From: Chloroflexota bacterium
GTDB lineage: Bacteria; Chloroflexota; Dehalococcoidia; SM23-28-2; JACOUE01
Direction of reading: 5' to 3'
Length of the DNA stretch: 56,592 nt
NCBI GenBank assembly: GCA_016178045.1
Contig: JACOUE010000067.1
Location: forward strand, 1 to 56,592
Shown here in pieces: positions 16,398 through 24,572 of this stretch. Every line of letters begins with the position of its first letter. Within the stretch, counting starts at the first letter, position 1. The position numbers were made by a program, and so were the translations under genes. The notes under the pieces are model-generated. The model was not told where the DNA came from. It searched no databases and saw only the letters and a program-made list of their open reading frames with translations.

Positions 16398-16538
16398 CTG
16401 CCGTACAACTGGGCGTGAATCTGTTTGTAGTTGGAAAAGAGGGAGACCGTGGGAGGGCCGAAAGCCGGGGCGCTTCTGCCGGGCGTCCACAAGATCCGCG
16501 TCCCCCTGATCGACAGTCCCCTGGGCTGGGTGAACAGC
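16398..16538. repeat. 141-bp direct repeat, copy 2
   Basis: This copy is identical to 13704-13844. It ends at the same nucleotide (after GGGTGAACAGC) at which the MBL gene becomes discontinuous. Confidence 0.97.
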
Positions 16539-17320
16539 ACAACCACCCCGACCACTACGGGCTGGCCGGCCGCCTGGTGCAGATGGCCCGCTGCGGGCTG
16601 GTCATGCACCGCCTGGACGCCGTCCACATCGACAGCCGCTACGTCGACATACGCGTGCTCCAGGGCGAGATGGAGCAGTGGCTCCGCATACACGGCGTCC
16701 CCCTGGACGAGCTGGCCCCCTTCGTCAAGGCGTCCGAGGCGATCATCGACCGCGTGAACGTCGTCAAGCCGGACTGGGAGGTGGCGGGCGGCGAGCGCAT
16801 CGCCGCCGGGCCGCTGGAGTGGGAGATAATCTGGACGCCGGGGCACTCTTCCGGCCACATCTGCCTCTACGAGCGAAACCGCAAGGCGTTCCTTAGCGGC
16901 GACCACATCCTCAACCCGATCACGCCCAACATCGGCCTCCACGCCGAGGCAATGGGCAACCCCCTGGCCGACTACCTGAGCTCACTGCGCGAGGTGCGGG
17001 AGTATGACGTGGAGCTCGTCCTGCCCGCCCACGGCGACGAGTTCCGCGGCTTCCGCGAGCGCATCGATGAGCTGCTGGGCCACCACGAGGAGCGCCTGGC
17101 GGAGATCCGTTCAGTGCTGGCGAAAGGGCTGCGCACCGCCTACCAGATTGCCTCCCGGATGAGCTGGAACGCGGAAGGCTCCTGGGATGAGCTTCCCCCC
17201 TTCCAGCGGCGCATGGCTACGACGGAGGCCCTCGCCCACCTAGAGCTGCTCCACAGTCGCGGCGAGGTGCGGCGATCTACGGCTGAAGGGGGCGTAATCC
17301 GCTACTCCCTGGGGGGTTGA
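16449..17320 (+). pseudogene. MBL-fold metallo-hydrolase with internal deletion and frameshift
   Basis: The first 30 codons from GTG 16449 (PGVHKIRVPLIDSPLGWVNS) are in one frame. From 16539 the protein resumes in another frame at HNHPDHYGLAG, the HxHxDH metal motif, and continues through GHSSGHICLY, SGDHILN and LPAHGDEF to a TGA at 17320. Intact relatives, such as the MBL at 48070, have roughly 40-60 residues between these points. The segment carrying the first strands is therefore missing, and the frame is broken. As read, it would not make a complete enzyme. The break coincides with the end of the 141-bp repeat. Confidence 0.8.
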
Positions 17321-17347
17321 GCTTGTGCGGCGAAAGTAGCCGCTGGG

Positions 17348-19432
17348 TCAGTGGGGGATAGTGTGCGACTGGTCCGGCAGGTTGTCCCCGTCCAGGTCGG
17401 TGTCCAGCGACGTGGGGTCGAGGCTCTTGTTCCAGCTGTAGGTGGCGTGGGTCAGCGACGTCACTTCGGCGATATAGGTGCCGGCCCCCGGGGTTATCCA
17501 GCCTGACCGGAAGATCCCGTTCGTATCGGTCGTGCCGTTGTAGCTGGCGATGAGGGTGCCGCCGCCGTTGCGCACCTGCAGGCTGACGCCGGCGCCCGCC
17601 ACCACGGCGTCGGTGCTGTCGGTGAGACCGTTGGCGTCGGAGTCGCGCTGGACCACGACCGTTATTCGCTCCTTGTGATTGCCGTTGCGGGCGACGGACG
17701 TGAAGTAGATGTTCCACACGTACATGTCGTTGGGGTTGCCGAGGGCGGGCGTTGCCGTAGGGGTGGGGACTGGGGTCCCTGTCGGGGCGGGCGTGGCCGT
17801 GGCGACGGGCGTAGCGGTCGGGTTCGGCGTGGCGGTCGGCGACGGGCTCGAGCCGCAGTCCTTGACGGCCTTGAAGGCGTTGACCCGCCCGTGGGCCCAC
17901 AAGCTCCCGGTGCCGGATATGGCGTCGGCCGTCGACTCGATGCGGTTGCGAACGCTGCTGGCGCTGGTGCCGTAGCAGGTGGCCCAGACCAGCGCCGCCG
18001 CGCCGGCGACGTGGGGCGTCGCCATGGAGGTGCCGTTCCACTCGGCGTAGTTGTTCTTGACCACGATCTTCAGCGTGGTAAGGCCGGCGTTGATCCGGGA
18101 GACCAGGTCCTCGCCGTCGGCCTTGGAGATGGACAGCGCGGGAAGCCAGTCGCCGGCCCCGCCCAGAGTGCCGGTGAAGTTGCCGATATCGTTGTTGTAG
18201 ATCACGACCCCCACGCAGCCGTCGGCCTTGGCGTTGCCCACTTTGGCGGCGAAGGTGTTGCTGCCCCGCTGGACGAGGGCGATCTTCCCCGTGCAGTTGA
18301 CGCTGTCGAAATCGGAGACGTCACCGAGGCCCGCGTATACCGCCGACGCCTCGATACCGGAGTTGGCCGTCCCCTCGGCGTAGCGGAGGGGCCTAGCCTC
18401 GCGCTCGAGGCCACCGGCGCTGGTGATGAAGACGAGCCCGAGGTTGTCGGTGTCCACTTCGGTCCGCGCCGGCACCGACGAGGCGATGTTGACCCCCGGG
18501 GCGGCCGCGTCGACCCAGGAGCTGTCGTAGTTGGAGAAGGACGCCTTCTGGTCCCGGTTGTCCGTCGCCGCCACAGCGATGCAGTTGGAGTAGGCGGCCG
18601 GGTAGAACTTCTGGGTGTTGCCGTTGTTCCCGGCGGCGCAGGCCAGCACTACGCCTTTGTTCCAGGCGTAGGTTACGGCGTCCTGCAGAGTGGTTGAGCT
18701 GGTAGTGCCCCCCAGGCTCAGGTTTATGACCTTCGCCCCGTTGTCCGCCGCCCAGATGATCCCATTCGCCACGGAGCCGTAGGTGCCGCCGCCGTCGTCG
18801 CCCAGCACCTTGCCGTTCATGAGGATGGCGCCGCCGGCCACCCCGGACATGCCGATGCTGTTGTCCGTGGCCGCCGCCGCTATCCCCGCCACGTGCGTGC
18901 CGTGGCCGAAGACGTCGTCCACAGTGGCGCTGCTGCTGAAGTTCTGCTCGGCGACGACGCGGCTGGAGGTGATATCCTCGTGGCTCTTCTTGATGCCGGT
19001 GTCCAGGACCGCGATCCTGACGGCGCTGCCGCTCGATATGCCCCACGCTTCGGGCGCGTCGATGTCGGCGTCGGCCGTCCCTCCGACCTGCCCGGTGTTG
19101 TGCAGGCCCCACTGGGTGGGGAAAAAGGGGTCGTCCAGGGCCCGGGCGATACCGTTGAGCTCGGCGTACTTGACGTTGGGGTTGTGCTGGTAGAGGGGCA
19201 GGCTCTGCAACGCCTGCCCGGGGGCCACCTTGACCACCTGCACGCCCAGCGCCGGGATCTCGTCGATCACGCGGCCCCCGGCCTGGCCATGCACGGCGGC
19301 GACGGTGTGGGCCGGCGTCCCGGGGACGAACTTGACCAGCAGTTCGTCGTCCACGAAGGCGCCGACCTGGGCAGACCCGCTGGGCTGATGGAAGGCCCCG
19401 ACGGCGATGGCTATGAAGGCCCCTGCCAGCAC
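17348..19432 (-). CDS. Secreted subtilisin-family (S8) serine protease
   Basis: The protein of about 694 residues has an inhibitor-like propeptide, then a peptidase S8 domain with Asp144 (AVLDTGI), His177 (GHGTHVAGI), oxyanion Asn (AAGNNGN) and Ser in NGTSMATPHVAG. An inserted PA-like domain lies between His and Ser (DSVNCTGKIALVQRG). A Pro/Thr linker (PTATPNPTATP...) follows, then a C-terminal beta-sandwich and a calcium-site-like tail (DTDLDGDNLPD). GTG at 19432 is the first usable start; the hydrophobic signal seems to extend about 15 codons further upstream, where no standard start exists, so the true N-terminus is open. It is predicted to be extracellular. Confidence 0.9.
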   Translation of the reverse strand: MLAGAFIAIAVGAFHQPSGSAQVGAFVDDELLVKFVPGTPAHTVAAVHGQAGGRVIDEIPALGVQVVKVAPGQALQSLPLYQHNPNVKYAELNGIARALDDPFFPTQWGLHNTGQVGGTADADIDAPEAWGISSGSAVRIAVLDTGIKKSHEDITSSRVVAEQNFSSSATVDDVFGHGTHVAGIAAAATDNSIGMSGVAGGAILMNGKVLGDDGGGTYGSVANGIIWAADNGAKVINLSLGGTTSSTTLQDAVTYAWNKGVVLACAAGNNGNTQKFYPAAYSNCIAVAATDNRDQKASFSNYDSSWVDAAAPGVNIASSVPARTEVDTDNLGLVFITSAGGLEREARPLRYAEGTANSGIEASAVYAGLGDVSDFDSVNCTGKIALVQRGSNTFAAKVGNAKADGCVGVVIYNNDIGNFTGTLGGAGDWLPALSISKADGEDLVSRINAGLTTLKIVVKNNYAEWNGTSMATPHVAGAAALVWATCYGTSASSVRNRIESTADAISGTGSLWAHGRVNAFKAVKDCGSSPSPTATPNPTATPVATATPAPTGTPVPTPTATPALGNPNDMYVWNIYFTSVARNGNHKERITVVVQRDSDANGLTDSTDAVVAGAGVSLQVRNGGGTLIASYNGTTDTNGIFRSGWITPGAGTYIAEVTSLTHATYSWNKSLDPTSLDTDLDGDNLPDQSHTIPH

Positions 19433-19608
19433 GTTCGCCAGCAGCAGCAGGGCCTTCCGGCTGAGGCCGATGTTTGGTCTTATGGTGGCTTCCCCCGCAG
19501 GTTGGTAGCCAACATGATAATAATTTGCGTGAAGTAAATCAATACTTGAAGGAGGATTCCGCTGTTGGAAACGACGGTAGCGGTTAGGCGGGCGTTATTG
19601 CGGCGCGG

Positions 19609-19769
19609 CTAGATGTCGGGGAGCGGCGGCCCCTCGGGGGGACTGCCGTTCGGCGCGAAGATAGCCATGGCGCCCACCGCCTGTTCGCGCCCGACTCCCC
19701 GTCACCGCATGCGGCAAGGACGATCGCGGCCATGACCGCGACTCCCGTTGCGATAGCATATCGCCTCAT
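19609..19769 (-). pseudogene. Short lipoprotein gene with a frameshift
   Basis: From ATG 19769 the product reads MRRYAIATGVAVMAAIVLAACGDGESG, a textbook lipoprotein signal. The original frame then turns into arginine-rich nonsense. The next frame gives a sensible acidic tail, EQAVGAMAIFAPNGSPPEG, ending at TAG (19611-19609). A one-base indel near 19690 would restore a protein of about 53 residues. It is either a real frameshift or a sequencing error; function is unknown. Confidence 0.5.
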
Positions 19770-19967
19770 AGTCGATGTTCTCCCGCTTGTTTCCACCGGA
19801 AGCTCATGCTTGCAGACTCGCCCCTGATTCTAGCGCGCCCCCAATCTCTCTGGTGGACCCCAGGCCAGCAATGAGTCAAAGCGGCTGGGCTTTGTACCAA
19901 GTGCGGAGGACGCCGCACGTGAAAGTCGTGATCGAGTAGGCGCTCTTTCGGTCGGGGCTCCGCCTAG

Positions 19968-20390
19968 TTATCCCCCTCCGAATGCTGTCTTGAGCAGCTG
20001 AGCCGCGGCTTCGGTTGCCGGCGCTTCATACTCAATGGTGAGGCCGCCCGGCGTTTCGAAATAGAAGTTGCGTATACCCGCCGCTACACCCGTCGCTTGT
20101 GTTATAGGGGGCTGCCGTATGGCGGCGCCTTTGGCCTTCAATTTTTCGTATAGGGCATCCACCTCGGGCAGATCCACGGAGATGTCTATCGTTTCCCCCT
20201 TCAGGTTAGTATACGCGGGATGCGCCGGGTCCCTCGGCAGCACGATCACCGTGAAGTTGTCGGCGACCTTGAACGCCGCCACGGTGTTAGGGACGTACGC
20301 GTTCTCCGGGCAGCCGAGCACCTCACGGAAGAACCGGACCTCCGCCTCGAAGTCGTCGACGTGATGCTCGATGCAATTGGCCCTCATCAT
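19968..20390 (-). CDS. VOC (glyoxalase/dioxygenase) superfamily protein
   Basis: The 140-residue protein has the paired beta-alpha-beta-beta-beta pattern of VOC proteins: N-terminal CIEHHVDDFEAEVRFFREVLG and C-terminal GIRNFYFETPGGLTIEYEAP. Putative metal ligands are His9 or His10 and Glu near the C-terminus. Members include lyases, dioxygenases and antibiotic-binding proteins; the substrate cannot be told. AAGGAGGTCCCC precedes the ATG. On the minus strand a TATAAT box lies at 20445-20440. Confidence 0.82.
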   Translation of the reverse strand: MMRANCIEHHVDDFEAEVRFFREVLGCPENAYVPNTVAAFKVADNFTVIVLPRDPAHPAYTNLKGETIDISVDLPEVDALYEKLKAKGAAIRQPPITQATGVAAGIRNFYFETPGGLTIEYEAPATEAAAQLLKTAFGGG

Positions 20391-20439
20391 GGGGACCTCC
20401 TTCTTGGGGCATGTGTCTTCGCGGCCTACGAGTTAGTGA

Positions 20440-20445
20440 ATTATA
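20440..20445 (-). promoter_or_regulatory. -10 box of the VOC gene
   Basis: A perfect TATAAT on the minus strand lies 50 bp before the VOC start. The -35 is weak. It lies outside the inserted HEPN-like segment. Confidence 0.5.
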
Positions 20446-20489
20446 CCATCCCGAGCGCGAGTCGAACTTCACGTCTGGACTACTGGTCG

Positions 20490-20511
20490 CCACTGGACGA
20501 ACGTCGGCATG
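20490..20511. repeat. 22-bp copy of the dnaN 3' end
   Basis: This matches 21379-21400 at 21 of 22 positions and encodes, on the minus strand, MPTFVQW, against MPMFVQW at the end of DnaN. It marks the far side of the HEPN-like gene. Confidence 0.85.
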
Positions 20512-20528
20512 TATGTTCAGCGTGCGCT

Positions 20529-21350
20529 TTAGGACTTCGCCGATTCGGGCGGTAAGGTCGGAAGCTTACTTACGATGTCCTGACCTAACACGTTGCAGGT
20601 GAACATGACTTGGTTGAACTCATCAACGCTGAGGCTGATCCGCTCACCCAGCTTGAAAACCTTCGAGGCGTCCTCCAACTTGTGCATTACTGTTGCTGGC
20701 CCCTCGATCATCGACCCACTCGATACTTCTATTTCCCTTCCGTCCTTCTCGTAGAAAACCTTGCTTCGTCGCCACTTCATTTTGAGGCTGTTGTTCGGGG
20801 GGTCGTTGATGTCCTTTTTGGTAACGACGCCGTGGCGATGTTCGAGGCAATTTCGCACCTTGTTGATGGAGAGAACGTGTTCTCGGAAGTCGAGCGGGGA
20901 CTGAAGACGCTCCGAGACTCGATCCATCAGCGTTGGCAGATGGAATTGCTGCGCCTTCGTCCTTATGGAGTCGATGTGGGACTTAATTTCATCGAGTGAC
21001 TTGAAGCTGCCAGGCCAGTTCATCACTACTTCGCAGTACAAGTATGCTTCACGCAGGGCTGCGAAGACTGCCTTGATGAATTCCCCAAAAGCGGTAGTGA
21101 ACATCCATGTCTGGTAGCTTTGCTTGAGAGCTTCAAGTTGTTCCTCAGTTAGCCTCTCTTCTTGGTCGCCAATCTTGAATTGGAAGAAGCTTGTCGGCAG
21201 ATTGGGAAGCACGTCAGTCTCGTACTGCTCGACTGCATGTAGCCCCAACGCTACGTTGTTGAAGCTCTCACGGAGGATTCGCTGTAAAGGTGCGATTATC
21301 CCGTTTTGATTCAGTTGGACGGTAAGTCGGACTTTTGGCTGCGCGTCCAC
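20529..21350 (-). CDS. Unknown protein with a HEPN-like R-N-x3-H motif
   Basis: The 273-residue, mostly helical protein belongs to no family I can name. RNCLEH at 166-171 fits the Rx4-6H signature of HEPN ribonucleases, including the polar residue after Arg, and lies in a helical context as expected. HEPN proteins are frequent in toxin-antitoxin and phage-defence systems; this role is inference. Base composition is clearly AT-richer than dnaN. The GTG start lies 25 bp after the dnaN stop on the same strand, so it could be read from the dnaN promoter. No antitoxin gene is adjacent. Confidence 0.65.
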   Translation of the reverse strand: MDAQPKVRLTVQLNQNGIIAPLQRILRESFNNVALGLHAVEQYETDVLPNLPTSFFQFKIGDQEERLTEEQLEALKQSYQTWMFTTAFGEFIKAVFAALREAYLYCEVVMNWPGSFKSLDEIKSHIDSIRTKAQQFHLPTLMDRVSERLQSPLDFREHVLSINKVRNCLEHRHGVVTKKDINDPPNNSLKMKWRRSKVFYEKDGREIEVSSGSMIEGPATVMHKLEDASKVFKLGERISLSVDEFNQVMFTCNVLGQDIVSKLPTLPPESAKS

Positions 21351-21375
21351 TGTTCTTCCGGGTGGTGAAGCTGCC

Positions 21376-22518
21376 TCACCACTGGACGAACATCGGCATG
21401 ACGACGTGCACGTAGTTGTCGATGCCCAGCGGGCGGATGACGCCGGGACTGGAGGGGCTGCTGGCCTCTAGCGCTACCTGCCCCGCCTCCAGCACCTGGA
21501 GGACGTCCTGGAGGTACTTGCTGTTGAAGGCGATCTTCGCTGGCTCCCCTTCCACTGTCACGTCCAGCTCCCCGTGGTGGTCGCCGATCTCCTCGGCGCG
21601 GGCGGAGATGGTGAGCTTGCCCGGCTCCGTGTCCGCCCCCGGCTCGACCTGGATGCGGACGATGCCGGAGCCGTCGCGGGCGAAGATGGCGGCGATGCGG
21701 GTCTCGCGCAGGAACTCGGCCAGGTCGATGACGGCGCGGGTGGTGTAGCTCTGGGGGATGAGCTGGCTGTAGTTGGGGAAGGTGCCCTGGATGAGCTGGA
21801 TGACCATCTCGATGCTCTTCAGGCGAAACATCACCTGGCTGCGGCCGGCGTTGAACGCCATCTCGACCGCCTCTTCGTCGTCGCCGATGAGGCGCTCCAG
21901 CTCGCGCAGGCCGCGGGCGGGGATGATGACCTCCACCTTCTCGGGGGCGTCGGCGTCAAGGCTGAGGCTGTGGACGGCCAGCCGAAAGCCGTCGGCGGCG
22001 GCCAGGGTGAGCTGGCGGTCCTCAAGGAGGGTGTGGACGCCGGTGAGGACGGGCCGGGTGTCGTCGGTGGCGGCGGCGAACTCGACCTGGGCGACGGCGG
22101 CCTGGAGGGCCTTCGGGTCGAGCTTGACGGAGACGCCGTCGGCCACGGAAGGGATGGGTGGGAAGTCGGCGGCGTCCATGCCCGCCATGGTCGCCTCGTT
22201 GCGGGCGCAGACGATGCGCAGCTGCTTGGCGCGGGGGGCCAGGCTCAGGTCGATGCGCGACTCGGCGCCGCTGGGGAGCGCGTTCACGAAGTCGGTGAGG
22301 AGGCGGGCGGGTACGGTGATGGCGCCCTCCTCTTCCACCTGGGCGCCGATCCAGCAGGTGACCGCGATCTCCAGGTTGGTGGCGGCCAGCTTGAGGCGGC
22401 CGTCCTGGCTGGTGATGAGCACGTGGGAGGTCTGGGGCAGCGTACTGCGGGTGGCGACGGCGCGGCCGACGACGCCGAGCCCCTTGGCGAGGTTCTCCTG
22501 AAGGCAGGATAGTTTCAT
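21376..22518 (-). CDS. dnaN: DNA polymerase III beta subunit (sliding clamp)
   Basis: The 380-residue protein shows the three clamp domains and hallmark pieces: MKLSCLQENLAKGLGVVGRAV, ATNLEIAV, FPPIPSV, TDDTRPVLTGVH, AADGFRLAV and the C-terminal HVVMPMFVQW. The ring tethers polymerases, and probably ImuB/DnaE2, to DNA. It is not next to dnaA here; hemL lies upstream. It has its own promoter at 22573-22601. The last 22 bp before its stop are repeated at 20490, beyond the HEPN-like gene. Confidence 0.96.
   Translation of the reverse strand: MKLSCLQENLAKGLGVVGRAVATRSTLPQTSHVLITSQDGRLKLAATNLEIAVTCWIGAQVEEEGAITVPARLLTDFVNALPSGAESRIDLSLAPRAKQLRIVCARNEATMAGMDAADFPPIPSVADGVSVKLDPKALQAAVAQVEFAAATDDTRPVLTGVHTLLEDRQLTLAAADGFRLAVHSLSLDADAPEKVEVIIPARGLRELERLIGDDEEAVEMAFNAGRSQVMFRLKSIEMVIQLIQGTFPNYSQLIPQSYTTRAVIDLAEFLRETRIAAIFARDGSGIVRIQVEPGADTEPGKLTISARAEEIGDHHGELDVTVEGEPAKIAFNSKYLQDVLQVLEAGQVALEASSPSSPGVIRPLGIDNYVHVVMPMFVQW
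21379..21400. repeat. 22-bp dnaN terminal repeat, original copy
   Basis: These are the last seven codons of dnaN, adjacent to its TGA. They pair with 20490-20511 (one mismatch). Confidence 0.85.
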
Positions 22519-22572
22519 TTGGGGTTCACCTACTTAAACGCTTATACAAATAAAGGTCGCAGGCTGGACGAT

Positions 22573-22601
22573 AGTATACACCTGAGGCAGGGCCAAAACA
22601 A
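22573..22601 (-). promoter_or_regulatory. dnaN promoter
   Basis: On the minus strand TTGTTT (22601-22596) and TATACT (22578-22573) are separated by 17 bp, about 55 bp before the dnaN ATG. Confidence 0.7.
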
Positions 22602-22610
22602 TCCTCGCTG

Positions 22611-23915
22611 CTACCCGGCTGCTCGAAGCGCCCCTCGCGCTGCCTCTACCGTCTCCTCGATGTCATCGTCGCTGTGGGCCAGGGAGACGAACATCGCCTC
22701 GAACTGCGACGGCGTCAGGAACACGCCCCGCGACAGCATCTCGCCGAAGAAGCGGGCGTAGCGCTTCGTGTCGCAGCGCCTGGCCGAGGCGTAGTCGGTC
22801 ACCGGGCGGTCGCTGAAGAACAGCGTCAGCAGGGAGCCGGCGCGGTTGACGGTGGCGGGCACCTCCGCCTCGGCGACGGCGCGGCGGAGGCCGTCCTCCA
22901 GGTAGATGCTGCTCACCTCCAGCCGCTCGTAGGCGGCGTCGTCCTGGAGGGCGCGCAGGGTAGCGATGCCGGCGGCCATGGCCAGCGGGTTGCCGGAGAG
23001 GGTCCCCGCCTGGTAGACGGGCCCCAGCGGGGCGACCATCTCCATCACCTCGCGCCTGCCGCCGTAGGCGCCGACCGGCAGCCCGCCGCCGATGACCTTG
23101 CCCAGACACGTCAGGTCCGGCTGCACCCCGAAGACGTCCTGGGCGCCCCCGTAGCGCAGGCGGAAGCCGGTAATCACCTCGTCGAAGACGAGGAGCGCGC
23201 CGGCTTCCGACGTCAGCTTGCGGAGGGCCTTGAGGAAGCCCTTCGCCGGCGTGACGACGCCCATGTTGGCCGCCACCGGCTCCACGATGACGGCCCCGAT
23301 TTCATCGGGGCGCTCCTCGAACAACTGCTCGGCGGCAGCGAGGTCGTTGTAGGGCAGCACGACCGTCTCCGTGGCGTACGACTCAGGGACACCCGGGCTG
23401 TCCGGTAGGCCCAGGGTGGCCACCCCTGAGCCCGCTTGCACCAGGAGGCCGTCGGCGTGGCCGTGGTAGCACCCCTCGAACTTCACGACCTTGCTGCGGC
23501 CGGTGAAGGCGCGGGCCAGGCGCAGGGCGGACATTGTCGCCTCGGTGCCGGAGCTGACGAAGCGCACGAGCTCGATGGAGGGGACGGCTTCGCAGATGAG
23601 CTTCGCCAGCTCGACCTCCAGCTCGGTGGTGGCCCCGTAGGCGGTGCCGCGGGCGGCCGCCCTGACGATGGTCGAGGTCACGAGAGGCTCGGCGTGGCCC
23701 AGGATGAGCGGCCCGTAGGCGCCCACGTAGTCGATGTACTCGTTGCCGTCGGCATCGTAGACGTGTGACCCCAGCCCGTAGGCGATGACGACGGGCTCCC
23801 CGCCTACGGCCTTGAAGGCGCGCACGGGGCTGGAGACGCCGCCGGGCATGTAGCGCCGGGCCTGGGCGAACAGCTCGCGGGAGCGGTCGCGCTTGGGGCG
23901 TTTCTTTTCGGCCAT
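22611..23915 (-). CDS. hemL: Glutamate-1-semialdehyde 2,1-aminomutase
   Basis: This PLP enzyme makes 5-aminolevulinate from glutamate-1-semialdehyde, the product of HemA. Family blocks are intact: [54 protein letters not shown] and the PLP-lysine loop [19 protein letters not shown] at 23915 is preferred; an in-frame GTG at 23933 lies in a palindrome of the RAYT-type REP family. It is last in the minus-strand heme cluster, separated from hemB by the GxxExxY, HAD and RAYT genes. Confidence 0.95.
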   Translation of the reverse strand: MAEKKRPKRDRSRELFAQARRYMPGGVSSPVRAFKAVGGEPVVIAYGLGSHVYDADGNEYIDYVGAYGPLILGHAEPLVTSTIVRAAARGTAYGATTELEVELAKLICEAVPSIELVRFVSSGTEATMSALRLARAFTGRSKVVKFEGCYHGHADGLLVQAGSGVATLGLPDSPGVPESYATETVVLPYNDLAAAEQLFEERPDEIGAVIVEPVAANMGVVTPAKGFLKALRKLTSEAGALLVFDEVITGFRLRYGGAQDVFGVQPDLTCLGKVIGGGLPVGAYGGRREVMEMVAPLGPVYQAGTLSGNPLAMAAGIATLRALQDDAAYERLEVSSIYLEDGLRRAVAEAEVPATVNRAGSLLTLFFSDRPVTDYASARRCDTKRYARFFGEMLSRGVFLTPSQFEAMFVSLAHSDDDIEETVEAARGALRAAG

Positions 23916-23927
23916 ACGTTGTCCGTA

Positions 23928-24015
23928 GATCACGGCCCCAGCCGTGATCGATCGATGGAGTCAAGCTTGAATTGCGGCATGTGACTATCCTCGGGTCAGG
24001 GCTGGGGGCCTGATC
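23928..24015. repeat. REPIN-like mini element made of RAYT gene ends
   Basis: A perfect hairpin (arms GATCACGGC/GCCGTGATC, 23928-23949) and a second one (arms GGTCAGG/CCTGATC, 23994-24015) flank DNA that repeats the RAYT start. On the minus strand the ATG at 23980 is followed by MPQFK, as at 24537. This looks like an internally deleted copy of the RAYT unit. Confidence 0.8.
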
Positions 24016-24040
24016 TACCGTAATTTTTTATCTTATTGTA

Positions 24041-24062
24041 GGTCACGGCCCCAGCCGTGACC
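24041..24062. repeat. REP hairpin overlapping the RAYT stop codon
   Basis: Perfect arms GGTCACGGC/GCCGTGACC enclose a CCCA loop. The last codons and TGA of the RAYT gene lie within the hairpin. Confidence 0.85.
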
Positions 24063-24537
24063 CGTCCAGCAGGTCTATTTCAAAGGGCGACTTCTCGCTG
24101 CGAGCATAAGTGCCGCAAGAGGAAAATTCATAGTCTTCAGGCAATGAGACGAGACCATCCTTGACAGGATTTAGATGAATGTAGTTCAAGGCGGCGACGA
24201 ATTGCGCCTCGTCGCGGATCACTCGATCGTAGAAGCGCGATTGCCAGATTGGGCCGCTTATTCGGAGGGCCTCCCGAATCTGTTTACCGGTGAAGCTCTT
24301 GAAGTTGCGCATGATGTCCGAGATGGAGCAACTGCCGGGCGTAATAAGCAAATGGACGTGGTCGGGCATTACCACATAACCGTGGAGCCGAAATCCCATG
24401 TGATCTCGATAGAATCGCAGGTTATCCATGATCATCTGTGACAGACGCGGGTCAGCGAAAAACGCCCGCCGCTCCTTGGTGGCGGTCGTAGCGAAGTAGC
24501 AATGGTCAGGAAGGATGTACCGTTTGAATTGCGGCAT
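24043..24537 (-). CDS. REP-associated tyrosine transposase (RAYT, Y1_Tnp)
   Basis: The 164-residue protein matches the Y1 transposase family: MPQFKRYILPDHCYFATTAT, the metal-binding HUH-type motif MPDHVHLLITPG, then SFTGKQIREA and the region IWQSRFYDRVIRDEAQFVAALNYIHLNPVKDGLV, which carries the likely catalytic tyrosine (YIHLNPV). Such enzymes nick single-stranded REP palindromes and are thought to spread them. It is bounded by two REP hairpins (24041-24062 and 24550-24572) with a mini copy beside it. It sits between hemL and a HAD gene. Confidence 0.93.
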   Translation of the reverse strand: MPQFKRYILPDHCYFATTATKERRAFFADPRLSQMIMDNLRFYRDHMGFRLHGYVVMPDHVHLLITPGSCSISDIMRNFKSFTGKQIREALRISGPIWQSRFYDRVIRDEAQFVAALNYIHLNPVKDGLVSLPEDYEFSSCGTYARSEKSPFEIDLLDGSRLGP

Positions 24538-24549
24538 CTGACCACTTTC

Positions 24550-24572
24550 GGTCAGGGCTGGGGCTCCTGACC
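24550..24572. repeat. REP hairpin upstream of the RAYT gene
   Basis: The arms GGTCAGG-GC and GC-CCTGACC pair around TGGG with a one-base bulge. The HAD gene's stop falls at its edge. Confidence 0.75.
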
